NCBI RefSeq assembly: GCF_001428045.1
Contig: NZ_LMSD01000023.1
Coordinates: 653,745-717,744, forward strand
Direction of reading: 5' to 3'
Origin: Paenibacillus sp. Soil750
GTDB lineage: Bacteria > Bacillota > Bacilli > Paenibacillales > NBRC-103111
Length of the DNA: 64,000 nucleotides
Made by a program: the position numbers and the translations under genes. The notes beneath the pieces were generated by a model. The model had not been told where the DNA came from, did not search any database, and worked only from the letters and a program-made list of their open reading frames with translations. Positions 17,215-26,211 of this stretch are shown piece by piece (the first letter of the stretch is position 1; each line of letters opens with the position of its first letter).

Positions 17215-19641
17215 TTGCGTGTAGTGCTCACTGACTTACCCTATAGTCAAGATATCAAGAGAAATCAATCCCAAAAACCGTGGGAACAAGCTTCAGGCTG
17301 GCCATGCCGTTGGGTGACATGCACAGCGGCTGATAAACCTCCTCATGTCATCGTTTACCGTTGCAAGTTCTCTCTTAGCGAAGCTCTACGCTTAAGGGTC
17401 CACGTATCGGGCGACGAGAGATATGAGCTGTTTCTGGATCAAAAAAGGATCGGCCGAGGCAGCGAACGTGGAGACCGCAGCAATTGGTTCTATGAGACGT
17501 ATGAAGTCGAGCTTGCCGCAGGGGAACATCAATGGATTGCGCGTAGTTGGGCAATTGGCGAACATAAGCCATGGGCACAAGTCAGCGTACAGCCAGGTTT
17601 CCTTCTGAGTCCAGATGATGAAGCACTCGCGCCACTTATGGGTACAGGCGTTGCTCAGTGGGATGCGAAGCCGATGCCAGGTTATCGTTTTATTCCACTG
17701 CCCTCTAGCATCGGTACTGGTGCAAAGCTGAACATTGACGGCGCTACCTTTGATTGGGATGCCCTCTTAGGGGGTGGGGAGGGATGGCTTCCCGTACAAC
17801 CTTTGGCGAATGTCTACCATAATAAGGACAATTATCATTTCTCGTCGGTACAGCGTCTTATGCGTCCAGCTACTTTGCCACCGATGCAAGAAGTTCGCGT
17901 GACGACGATGTCAGTACGTTTTGTTGAGCAAGCTGGAATCGTGGAAGCAGATGGACATCAGCTCGTTGCTAGTCGTGATCTAGAAGAGGAGCATGAGCGT
18001 TGGAATAGTTTACTTACTGGGCAACCAACTCACATTCCAGCGAATACCCGTAGAAGAGTCATTATCGATTTAGGTGATTATTATTGTTTCTATCCAGCGC
18101 TTATCCTTTCAGGAGGAAAAGGTTCTGTCATTCGACTCCATTGGGAGGAGTCCTTCTATGATGAAGCAGATGGCGGACGCAAGACGAATAGGAACGAGAT
18201 TGCAGGTAAATGGTTTAGAGGTTATGGCGATATCTTTCGTGCGGATGGCGGGTTAGGTCGAAGTTTCGATACGTTGTGGTGGCATGCGGGACGTTATGGT
18301 GGGTTGATCGTAGAAACGGGTAGCGAGGCGCTCGTCATAGATGCGTTTGGATTGCTGGAAACGAGATATCCCTTGGAAATGGAAGGCTCCATACAGTGTA
18401 GTGATGAACGCCTAAACCAAGTCGTTCGTACATCATTTAGGACTTTGCAAATGTGTGCACATGAAACATACATGGATTGCCCCTATTGGGAGCAACTGAT
18501 GTATGTGGGGGATACACGCATTCAGTCGCTTGTTACCTACGTGAGCACGCTCGACGCTCGATTACCGCGTAAAGCACTGGACATGTTCCGAGCTTCGCGC
18601 AACAACCATCTAGGACTTGTGAACTGTGCTTACCCGGACCAAAGCGGTAAACATATTTCCTCCTTCTCCTTGTGGTGGGTGGCGATGGTTTACGATTATG
18701 CTTTGTGGAGAGGGGATCGGGAATGGATTCGTTTCATGATGAGCAGCGTTCGAGATGAGTTGGATCGGCTATTGTTCAATCGTTCATCGAATGGAGCGGT
18801 AAAGCTGCCTATTTCATGGAACTTCATAGACTGGCAGACAGCGCCTTCAGATGCATGGAGTTCTGGTACCCCGCCGCATGGAGCAGATCGATTGAATGCA
18901 GCCTACAATCTGCAAATGATTTATACGTTGGAGCTGGTCGCCAAGCTTGAAGACTACTTAGGTGAAAAAGAGCTGGAATCACGAGCGAGACGGCTGGCAA
19001 AAGAACTGGGCAGCGCAGTCGAGCAGTTGTTCTGGAATGAGGAGAGAGGGCTGTTTGCGGACGATACTGGCCATCAGTATTATTCGGAGCATGCACAGGT
19101 GCTTTCCTTATTATGCGAGTCGATTTCGCCCAGACTGAACCGACGCCTTATACCCGAAATATTGAAGACGGCCACCGACTTGATGCGCACAAGCGTGTAT
19201 TTCGATCACTATACGTTCGATGTGTTAGCGTCTGCCAATCAAATTGAAGCACTGTTGGACAGACTTGAGCCTTGGTTCGGCATGGAGGGAACTGGTCTTA
19301 AGACGACGCCAGAAATTTTCCTAGATTCCACGCGTTCGGATTGTCATGCTTGGGGGGCTCATCCGGTCTACCATCTCTACACCAACTTGCTTGGCATCCG
19401 CCCGACATCAATGGGTTTTGCTTCGGTCGTGATTCGTCCGCAGCTAGGATCTTTGACGAGTCTGCACGGTAAGCTCCCGCATCCGAATGGATTTATCGAA
19501 GTGAACGTGGAGTGTCGGGGCAGCCAATGGCACGTCGAAGTTGCACTGCCTCATGGTTTGCCTGGTACGTTGGTTTGGGGTAGTGAAAGCTATTCCTTGC
19601 AAGAGGGGCAGAATGAGTTTGGATTTCCAACATTATCCTGA
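17215..19641 (+). CDS. GH78 alpha-L-rhamnosidase
   Basis: An 808-residue enzyme that removes terminal alpha-L-rhamnose by inversion; no signal peptide, so cytoplasmic. An N-terminal beta-sandwich is followed by the (alpha/alpha)6 catalytic barrel. The GH78 acidic cluster is visible: Asp421, Glu426 and Asp433 in DCPYWEQLMYVGD. The later HAWGAHPVYHLYTNLLGI segment precedes the C-terminal beta domain. The start codon is TTG 17215 with AGAAGGTG upstream; an ATG at 17198 runs into a stop at once. It is co-transcribed with the GH28-like gene. It supports a rhamnose-containing substrate for the locus. Confidence 0.88.
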   Translation: MRVVLTDLPYSQDIKRNQSQKPWEQASGWPCRWVTCTAADKPPHVIVYRCKFSLSEALRLRVHVSGDERYELFLDQKRIGRGSERGDRSNWFYETYEVELAAGEHQWIARSWAIGEHKPWAQVSVQPGFLLSPDDEALAPLMGTGVAQWDAKPMPGYRFIPLPSSIGTGAKLNIDGATFDWDALLGGGEGWLPVQPLANVYHNKDNYHFSSVQRLMRPATLPPMQEVRVTTMSVRFVEQAGIVEADGHQLVASRDLEEEHERWNSLLTGQPTHIPANTRRRVIIDLGDYYCFYPALILSGGKGSVIRLHWEESFYDEADGGRKTNRNEIAGKWFRGYGDIFRADGGLGRSFDTLWWHAGRYGGLIVETGSEALVIDAFGLLETRYPLEMEGSIQCSDERLNQVVRTSFRTLQMCAHETYMDCPYWEQLMYVGDTRIQSLVTYVSTLDARLPRKALDMFRASRNNHLGLVNCAYPDQSGKHISSFSLWWVAMVYDYALWRGDREWIRFMMSSVRDELDRLLFNRSSNGAVKLPISWNFIDWQTAPSDAWSSGTPPHGADRLNAAYNLQMIYTLELVAKLEDYLGEKELESRARRLAKELGSAVEQLFWNEERGLFADDTGHQYYSEHAQVLSLLCESISPRLNRRLIPEILKTATDLMRTSVYFDHYTFDVLASANQIEALLDRLEPWFGMEGTGLKTTPEIFLDSTRSDCHAWGAHPVYHLYTNLLGIRPTSMGFASVVIRPQLGSLTSLHGKLPHPNGFIEVNVECRGSQWHVEVALPHGLPGTLVWGSESYSLQEGQNEFGFPTLS

Positions 19642-19707
19642 TGTAAAAACATATGCCTCTAGCAGTTTCTACGCTGCAGGGGCTTTTTCCCCATTCTGCC
19701 TAATACA

Positions 19708-19735
19708 TGTTAACTCCGCGAAAGGTTGTATATTG
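19708..19735 (+). promoter_or_regulatory. Shared regulon element, copy D (AraC sensor)
   Basis: TGTTAAC (19708-19714), 11 nt containing AAA, TTGTATATTG (19726-19735). It ends 68 bp before the regulator start codon, so the regulator gene belongs to its own candidate regulon. Confidence 0.78.
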
Positions 19736-19803
19736 CTCCGCCATCCGTTCAAGGATAGAATGGTAGGATAAATACCCTCTTATCATGAAGGAGAGAGCCC
19801 AAC

Positions 19804-22020
19804 TTGAGAAGAAATTGGTTCCGTCGCTTGCTACTTTCCTATGTTCCTGTATTAATCCTGATCGTTTGTTTATTCGTATTTATTGGAGTCGTACAACTCA
19901 ATGATTTGTCCCGCAAAGAAGCCCTGAAATCCAGTGGCGTGTATGTCCAAAATATCCAGAACAGCATCGACATGTCGTTGAACTCCATTGAATTAATGAT
20001 GTTAGAAACAATAACTCGTAATATTAACATAACGACGTTCGCTGGGATGCAAAGTGATACTAACTTTTTCATCGAGCTTTCCCGGCTGCTTCAAAGTTTA
20101 ACAGCGACCAATCCGTGGATTGATTCTGCCTACTTGTATCGGGCAGGGGATGGGACGGTTATTAGTGATAAAACAAAGATGAACGTCGAACAATTTGCAG
20201 ATAAACCATTCATTGTTAGTCATTTAGATCATCCTGAACTAGACAGCTGGAGTCTGCCTCGTTCCTTTCGGATTGTAAAAGAAGGGAATCAGGAAAGTAG
20301 TACAGTCATTTCCATGGCCCAAGGTGTTCCTTTGCAAAGTAAAGGGATCGCTATGCTTGTTATTAATGTAAAAGTCAGTGCGATTCAAGAGTTTCTAAGC
20401 AAATACGGGATTTCGGAAGTGAATCAGATTGCACTCAAAGATAGTCAAGGCCAGATGATTTTTGAACAAAAAGGCAAGGATCCGAAGGTTGATGATATTA
20501 CGATCATATCCAACTATACAGGCTGGACGTATACGAGCTCGCTTAAGAAGGAAGAGCTAGGTAATATTTTTAACTATATGAAAAGTGGTTGGTTTATTGT
20601 CGGGTTCTTGGGACTGCTGCTAGCGATAGGTTGGATTGTATATATTACACGTAAAAACTATAAGCCAATAGAAACGATAATGTCGCGAATCGAGAAATAC
20701 AATCAAGTGCATAAAGAGAATCCAATACAAGGACCAACGGTCGATGAGCTTAGTTATATTGATTACACGTTGAGCAACATCATTGAGGTGAGTCAGGAGT
20801 ATCAGAATCAGAGTCTCGTAAATCAGAAGTATCGACGTATCCAATTATTCCACGAGATTATTGATGGAAGTCGCCTGTTAGAGCAGGCAGATTGGAACAA
20901 TGAGTTGATGGAACTTGGCATGAAGCAATTGGGGAGTGCCGCTGTCAGCATCGTTGAAATTGATAAATATACGGAATTCATTAGTAGACATTCCCGTGAG
21001 GATCAGGGGCTTTTTAAGTATATTTTGAAAAAAGTAGTCGACGAATCGGCAGAAGCCTGTGGTCTGCGCATTTGGCAGGAATGGGTCACGAATCATCGGT
21101 TGTGTATTATTTTTCTTGAAGAGCAGCAAGAGATTCCACTGGAGACGATGATGCTGACGCTGACGGATCAAGTACGTCAATGGATGCAGAACAATTTGAA
21201 GTTGACGGTGACATTCGGTTTGGGCTGTACGGTACACGAAGTTCAAGCGATACACCGGTCCTATGAATCATCGGCAAGAGCACTGGACTATAAGTCTGCG
21301 CTTGGCAGCAACCGGGTGATCGGCCATTGGGAAATCGAGCTATTGTCGCATGATGATCTATACGTTTACCTGCAGTATGTACGGACGATTGCTCAAGCTT
21401 TCCGTGTTGGTAACGATGGGTGGCAAGAGCAGCTAAAACTGCTATTTGAGGGTTTACGTCGGCTTTTGCTTCCCAAAGAGGAGATCAGCGGCATTCTCAG
21501 TTACATGAACTATTATTTCTATCGGGAAATGATGGAGCTGCCTCCTGAGTATCAAGAACTATGGAATCGGGAGTTCCGCACACCGTGGGATGAGAATATG
21601 GAGACACTTGAAACGCTGGATGAGCTGGAATCATTTTATTTGGTAACCATTACGTCCTGTGCACAGCAAATGGAAGAGATTCGGGTCAGCAAGGGCAATC
21701 ACGGTGTGGTGCAAAAAGTAAGGGACTACATCGAGGCCAATTTTAGTGATCCTGATCTATCTTTATCGAGCCTAAGCGAACAATTTAATATGAATTCGTC
21801 CAGCCTAAGCACCATATTTAAAGAGGATTTCGGTGAGAAGTTCGTCGTCTATCTCTGCCAAATACGGATGGAGCATGCCAAAGAATTGCTAAGAACGACA
21901 CCTTTGCCTATCCAAGAAATTTCGGAACGTGTAGGATATTTACATCAGATGTCTTTCATTCGCGCTTTTAAGAAAATGATTGGCACAACACCTGGGGATT
22001 ATCGGAAGGTTCATCAATAA
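19804..22020 (+). CDS. Membrane-anchored AraC-family sensor-regulator
   Basis: A 738-residue one-component regulator. A transmembrane helix at about 9-29 and a second at about 258-280 flank an extracytoplasmic sensor domain. A HAMP-like linker and coiled part follow, and two AraC-type helix-turn-helices occupy about 640-736 (LSLSSLSEQFNMNSSSLS, then IQEISERVGYLHQMSFIRAF, closing TTPGDYRK). Such proteins activate nearby sugar-utilisation operons on sensing carbohydrate outside the cell. It starts at TTG 19804 after AAGGAGAG. It is the best candidate to recognise the shared element found at five sites here, including its own promoter; that link is inference. Confidence 0.88.
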   Translation: MRRNWFRRLLLSYVPVLILIVCLFVFIGVVQLNDLSRKEALKSSGVYVQNIQNSIDMSLNSIELMMLETITRNINITTFAGMQSDTNFFIELSRLLQSLTATNPWIDSAYLYRAGDGTVISDKTKMNVEQFADKPFIVSHLDHPELDSWSLPRSFRIVKEGNQESSTVISMAQGVPLQSKGIAMLVINVKVSAIQEFLSKYGISEVNQIALKDSQGQMIFEQKGKDPKVDDITIISNYTGWTYTSSLKKEELGNIFNYMKSGWFIVGFLGLLLAIGWIVYITRKNYKPIETIMSRIEKYNQVHKENPIQGPTVDELSYIDYTLSNIIEVSQEYQNQSLVNQKYRRIQLFHEIIDGSRLLEQADWNNELMELGMKQLGSAAVSIVEIDKYTEFISRHSREDQGLFKYILKKVVDESAEACGLRIWQEWVTNHRLCIIFLEEQQEIPLETMMLTLTDQVRQWMQNNLKLTVTFGLGCTVHEVQAIHRSYESSARALDYKSALGSNRVIGHWEIELLSHDDLYVYLQYVRTIAQAFRVGNDGWQEQLKLLFEGLRRLLLPKEEISGILSYMNYYFYREMMELPPEYQELWNREFRTPWDENMETLETLDELESFYLVTITSCAQQMEEIRVSKGNHGVVQKVRDYIEANFSDPDLSLSSLSEQFNMNSSSLSTIFKEDFGEKFVVYLCQIRMEHAKELLRTTPLPIQEISERVGYLHQMSFIRAFKKMIGTTPGDYRKVHQ

Positions 22021-22032
22021 GATTGGCCTCCA

Positions 22033-22060
22033 TGTTAACTGGGCAAAAAAATGTAGATTG
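22033..22060 (+). promoter_or_regulatory. Shared regulon element, copy E (GH106-like)
   Basis: TGTTAAC (22033-22039), 11 nt containing AAA, ATGTAGATTG (22051-22060). It ends 81 bp before the start codon. Confidence 0.8.
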
Positions 22061-22141
22061 AAGAGCACCTCCAAAGTAGGTAAAGTGAGTGAAAAGTGAC
22101 GCGATGTTGCCTTTCACCTACAAATACTTTCGGAGGTTTTT

Positions 22142-25100
22142 ATGTCACATATATGGGGACAATTGCTTCATCCGCCTAATGAGTATCGGACGATCCCGTT
22201 TTGGTCATGGAATGATAAATTGGAGATCGCCGAATTAGAACGGCAAATTGAAGAGATGCATAAAGCGGGGATTGGCGGCTTTTTCATGCATGCGAGAGGT
22301 GGGCTTCAAACCCCCTACATGGGGGAGGAGTGGATGGATGCGATTCGCGCTTGTATCGTAAAAGGCAAAGAATTAGGCCTATCTCCATGGCTGTATGATG
22401 AAAATGGGTGGCCTAGCGGCTTCGCTGATGGGAAGGTGACTGCCAAAGGCGAGGCATTTCAGCAAAAGAAGCTGCTCTGTGAACACGCGCCTTTTCAAAG
22501 TCCTGCCCAACATACGATCGCGTACTACGAGCAAACAGAGACCGGGTATAAGCTACTTGGGGATGAGGATACAGAAAAGGCACAGCTTCGATTGTACTAT
22601 GAGGTTAATCCCTACTATTTAGATGCCTTAAGTGAGCGGGCAGTGAGGGCGTTCATTGAAGCCGCCTATGACGCGTATTGGGAGCGCTTTGGAGTGGAGT
22701 TTGGGGATGTCATTCAAGGATTTTTTACCGACGAACCTCAATTTGCTCGCGGTCAATTACCGTGGTCCTTTGAATTGGAAGCGGCATTTCGATCTGCAAA
22801 TGGGTATGAGTTGAAGGACGTATTGCCAGCGTTATTCCTGCAAGTCGACGGCACTACGAAAGCCAGATACGACTACTGGGCGTGTGTAACAGCGATGTTC
22901 ACGAAGGCGTACGCGAAACAAATCGGTGAATGGTGTCAAAGTAAAGGATGGTCATTTACGGGACATGTTGTTGACGAACAAGCGCTGCAGATTCAAGTAA
23001 CCTCTGTTGGAGATCCCATGGCGTTCTATGAACATTTGAACATGCCAGGTTGTGATTGGCTCGGCCGTTTTATTGGTGATGAACCGATTGTCCCGAAGCA
23101 GGTCGGATCTGTCGCTCATCAACTTGGGAAAAAACAAACGATTACCGAAAGCTTCGGTTGTTCCGGTTGGGACATTAGCTTCGCGGATTTGAAGCGAATT
23201 GGTGAATGGCAGTTCGTGCATGGCATTACGATGATTTGCCAGCATTTGCAGAGCTATAGCCTGAAAGGGCTGCGGAAGCGGGATTATCCGCCATCCCTGT
23301 TCGTCCAACAGCCTTGGTGGGAGGATTATAAAGGCTTCAACGATTATTTCGCCAGATTGTCGATGCTGCTATCAGAAGGGACAAGACAAGTCGAAGTTCT
23401 GCTCTTGCACCCGATTCGCAGTGCGTGGACCTTGCAGCGCGGAGAGGATCGCTCCGACATTCCGCGGTTCCACACGGCGTTCGCCCAGCTGTCCCGCTGG
23501 ATGTGCCAAGCCTTTATCGAGCATGATTACGGCAGTGAAAGTATCATGGAGGGGCATGGTCATGTGAAGGACGACCAATTCATCATTGGCGAGGCAGCCT
23601 ATCGTGTGGTGGTTCTGCCGCCAAGCGTGACGATTAGTCGAACGACACTTACGTTGCTGAAACAATTCGTGCAGCAAGGAGGACAGTTGATTGCTTGTGC
23701 ACCCTATCCCCAGCTAGTTGAGGGTATGCCGGACAGTGAACTTGCAGAGTTGCTGCTGCAAGCGAACAAACCGGAGTGGTCATCGGCTGCCATGGTTGAC
23801 GCCATAACGAAGGTCAGTGCACCTTCCATTCGGATGACCGATGAGCGCGGAGTTACCATTGCAGTAGACACAATTAACGTGCAAACTTTGGAACTTGATG
23901 GATCTCGTTTGTATTATGTCGTCAATTCCGGGGACGAGCATTATGCTCAGGTTGACATCGAGTTGCTTCATAAAGGGCAAGTAAGCTTGATTGATCTTAC
24001 AAGCGGCGACACGGAATGCCTAGCTCAGATCACAACGGCGGATGGCATTCGGGTTCAGCTGCCGCTGCATCCTGGTCAATCCTATATGCTGCGGCTGGAG
24101 TCACGAAATGGACATCCTGCGAATGTTATTGAACAAGTGTCGGAAAAGAGTAAGAGTGAGAGTCAATCCGCAGAAACAACCATATTGAGTTCCCATTGGG
24201 ACGTAGTCTCCCTCACCCCGAACAGCCTCACCTTGGATACGTGTCGATTACGTGTGGAGGATGGCGAGTGGTCTGAACTACAGCCTGTGATTCTTATCCA
24301 GGAACAATTATTAGATCTGGGTCGATCTGTTGATATCGAGTTAGACTTTCCTTTCTATGTTGGATGGGAAACTGGATGTAACAGGGAGCTATTTGTTGTC
24401 ATGGAAAGCCCTGAGCTTTTCATCATAGAAGTTAACGGTGGTAAGGTCTCCTCCGAGAGCTGCGGAACATGGCGAGACGGTTCATTCCACAAAGTCGCTA
24501 TCAGCGGCAATGTGCAAAGCGGGGAAAATCACATTCGGTTAAACAGACATTTCTATAATTCACCTGAAACGTATCAAGCGATTGAGAATGCGAAGAAATT
24601 TGAATCAGAAGGCAATAAGTTAACTTTCGATACCGAAATGGAGAGCATTTATCTACTGGGTGAGTTTGGTGTTGAATCCTGCTCTGGGTATGTGTACGGT
24701 GAACGAAGGGCGGTTCAGACGGAGGGGCCTTTTGTCCTTACGGAGATTCCTCAGGTTGTTCATGCGAGCGAACTTGTTCAGCAAGGACTTCCTTTCTTCG
24801 CGGGTACGATTCGATTGCGCCAGCACATCGTTGTGAATTGGAATGATGGCGCTGCTGCCAAATGGTTCTTTCCTGAGCCACCTCATGCTGCTGTATGCAA
24901 ACTGTGGTTGAATGGACACGAAGTTCGAACCTTCTTATGGGAACCGTATGAGGCTGACATTGGGAGATACCTGGTTGCTGGGGAGAATGTCATCGAGATG
25001 GAGCTAACGAATAACTGCCGGAACTTACTTGGCCCACATCATCATATCCATGGTGAAATTTACAAAGTAGGCCCATCCAGTTTCACGAATACACCAGGTT

Positions 25101-25207
25101 GGACGGACAAAGGGATACCTCAGGGAGTCTCGATGTATGTAGACCGATACACTTTTGTCAGGTTCGGATTGCCACTCCCGCCGCGTATTGTGATTTCATC
25201 TATCTAA
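22142..25207 (+). CDS. GH106-like glycoside hydrolase (probable alpha-L-rhamnosidase)
   Basis: A 1021-residue protein without a signal peptide. The N-terminus has the pattern of the GH106 / GH2-related TIM barrel: PFWSWNDKLEIAELERQI, GIGGFFMHARGGL, PWLYDENGWPSGFADGKV, and an acidic FFTDEPQFARG near residue 197, with ESFGCSGWDISF near 340. The C-terminal third is a jelly-roll (LWLNGHEVRTFLWEPYEADI, GENVIEMELTNNCRN). Family members remove alpha-L-rhamnose from complex pectic glycans. It ends in a bidirectional terminator. The fold is fairly certain; rhamnose specificity is inferred from family resemblance and the GH78 neighbour. Confidence 0.65.
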   Translation: MSHIWGQLLHPPNEYRTIPFWSWNDKLEIAELERQIEEMHKAGIGGFFMHARGGLQTPYMGEEWMDAIRACIVKGKELGLSPWLYDENGWPSGFADGKVTAKGEAFQQKKLLCEHAPFQSPAQHTIAYYEQTETGYKLLGDEDTEKAQLRLYYEVNPYYLDALSERAVRAFIEAAYDAYWERFGVEFGDVIQGFFTDEPQFARGQLPWSFELEAAFRSANGYELKDVLPALFLQVDGTTKARYDYWACVTAMFTKAYAKQIGEWCQSKGWSFTGHVVDEQALQIQVTSVGDPMAFYEHLNMPGCDWLGRFIGDEPIVPKQVGSVAHQLGKKQTITESFGCSGWDISFADLKRIGEWQFVHGITMICQHLQSYSLKGLRKRDYPPSLFVQQPWWEDYKGFNDYFARLSMLLSEGTRQVEVLLLHPIRSAWTLQRGEDRSDIPRFHTAFAQLSRWMCQAFIEHDYGSESIMEGHGHVKDDQFIIGEAAYRVVVLPPSVTISRTTLTLLKQFVQQGGQLIACAPYPQLVEGMPDSELAELLLQANKPEWSSAAMVDAITKVSAPSIRMTDERGVTIAVDTINVQTLELDGSRLYYVVNSGDEHYAQVDIELLHKGQVSLIDLTSGDTECLAQITTADGIRVQLPLHPGQSYMLRLESRNGHPANVIEQVSEKSKSESQSAETTILSSHWDVVSLTPNSLTLDTCRLRVEDGEWSELQPVILIQEQLLDLGRSVDIELDFPFYVGWETGCNRELFVVMESPELFIIEVNGGKVSSESCGTWRDGSFHKVAISGNVQSGENHIRLNRHFYNSPETYQAIENAKKFESEGNKLTFDTEMESIYLLGEFGVESCSGYVYGERRAVQTEGPFVLTEIPQVVHASELVQQGLPFFAGTIRLRQHIVVNWNDGAAAKWFFPEPPHAAVCKLWLNGHEVRTFLWEPYEADIGRYLVAGENVIEMELTNNCRNLLGPHHHIHGEIYKVGPSSFTNTPGWTDKGIPQGVSMYVDRYTFVRFGLPLPPRIVISSI

Positions 25208-25255
25208 AAAAACAGATCATAGACAGAGGATCATCTGCCTGTGATCTGTTTTTTT
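25206..25255. terminator. Bidirectional terminator between convergent genes
   Basis: Stem 25211-25219 with 25242-25250, flanked by AAAAA on the left and TTTTT on the right, so it can serve the GH106-like gene and the opposing AraC gene. Confidence 0.85.
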
Positions 25256-25269
25256 CGCTGGCCAGCCGC

Positions 25270-26091
25270 TTAATTCAACTCTCTAAATCGCTCCGGCGTA
25301 AGGCCAATTTGTTTGCGAAAGCTGGCAATAAAGTGGCTCGTATCCCGAAAGCCTACACGCACAGCAATCTCTTTAATGGCTCGATGTCTGTCGGTTAGCA
25401 GCATTTCCTTGGATTTGCGAAGTCGCATCATGATGAGGTAGGCATAAGGCGATAGCCCGAAAGCATGCTGAAACAACGTATTCAAATGTCGTGGTGTAAT
25501 CGCTAAGACCGCGGCCATCTGTTCGATCCCGGTATCCGGATTCGGATAGTGATCTTCTAGCCAATCCGTAAGTGGTTGTAAGTGAAGCATCTGATTCGTA
25601 ATCGAGGTGCGATTATTGATTTGTGCGTGCTTTTTAATCTGAATCAAGAAATGGTACAAATCCGCGGATGCATCATAGCCGGAATAATCAGCTTGTGTCT
25701 GAAGTTTATTCAAAATATGGGTGAGAGCTAGGTTTAAAGGACCTTCCTCATCCCAACGGAAGACGGCGGATTCCAGCATATCTAATGTGCTTAAGATCGT
25801 ATGCACACTAGTGCCTCCGAACGTGACGTACTGTGTGCACCAGGTATCCGTAACGGCATAATAAGTGTGCGGTTCACCGGGCAGCATGAGGACACCGGAA
25901 CCTTTTGATAAAAGGACTTTCCGATTGCCCATTTCATATTCGCCTTCACCAGAAAAAGTCTGCAGCCAATGATAGTGAGGGAGGCCATCTTTACGATTAA
26001 GTTTCTCCTGATCTTCGTGATGACCAATGCTGTCTATAAATAAAGGGTAAGGCTGGGCTGTACTAGGGGTTAGTAGAAATCGGGTATGCAC
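25270..26091 (-). CDS. AraC-family regulator with cupin sensor domain
   Basis: A 273-residue cytoplasmic regulator. The N-terminal cupin (about 25-110; GVLMLPGEPHTYYA) binds a sugar-type effector. The C-terminal pair of helix-turn-helices (about 170-270) shows IEQMAAVLAITPRHLNTLF and IKEIAVRVGFRDTSHFIASF, closing LTPERFREL. It is divergent from the GH42 gene with about 120 bp between them. Two matching TTCTTATAT sites lie in that gap, so it probably controls GH42 and possibly itself. Effector unknown. Confidence 0.9.
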   Translation of the reverse strand: MHTRFLLTPSTAQPYPLFIDSIGHHEDQEKLNRKDGLPHYHWLQTFSGEGEYEMGNRKVLLSKGSGVLMLPGEPHTYYAVTDTWCTQYVTFGGTSVHTILSTLDMLESAVFRWDEEGPLNLALTHILNKLQTQADYSGYDASADLYHFLIQIKKHAQINNRTSITNQMLHLQPLTDWLEDHYPNPDTGIEQMAAVLAITPRHLNTLFQHAFGLSPYAYLIMMRLRKSKEMLLTDRHRAIKEIAVRVGFRDTSHFIASFRKQIGLTPERFRELN

Positions 26092-26112
26092 AATGAATCA
26101 TCCTGTTCCATT

Positions 26113-26126
26113 TTCTTATATAAGAA
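26113..26126. promoter_or_regulatory. Operator-like palindrome, AraC-proximal
   Basis: TTCTTATATAAGAA is a perfect 14-bp palindrome 22 bp upstream of the AraC start codon. The sequence TTCTTATAT recurs at 26178. Confidence 0.55.
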
Positions 26127-26176
26127 TGCATTTATATTATATTTTAACATGAATATGAATCAAATATAATGTACTT

Positions 26177-26190
26177 ATTCTTATATGAAT
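26177..26190. promoter_or_regulatory. Operator-like site, GH42-proximal
   Basis: ATTCTTATATGAAT shares TTCTTATAT with the palindrome at 26113-26126, about 65 bp away. It covers the ATG at 26185, which argues that this ATG is not the GH42 start. Confidence 0.5.
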
Positions 26191-26211
26191 TTAGATGAAG
26201 AGGTGCGAATC

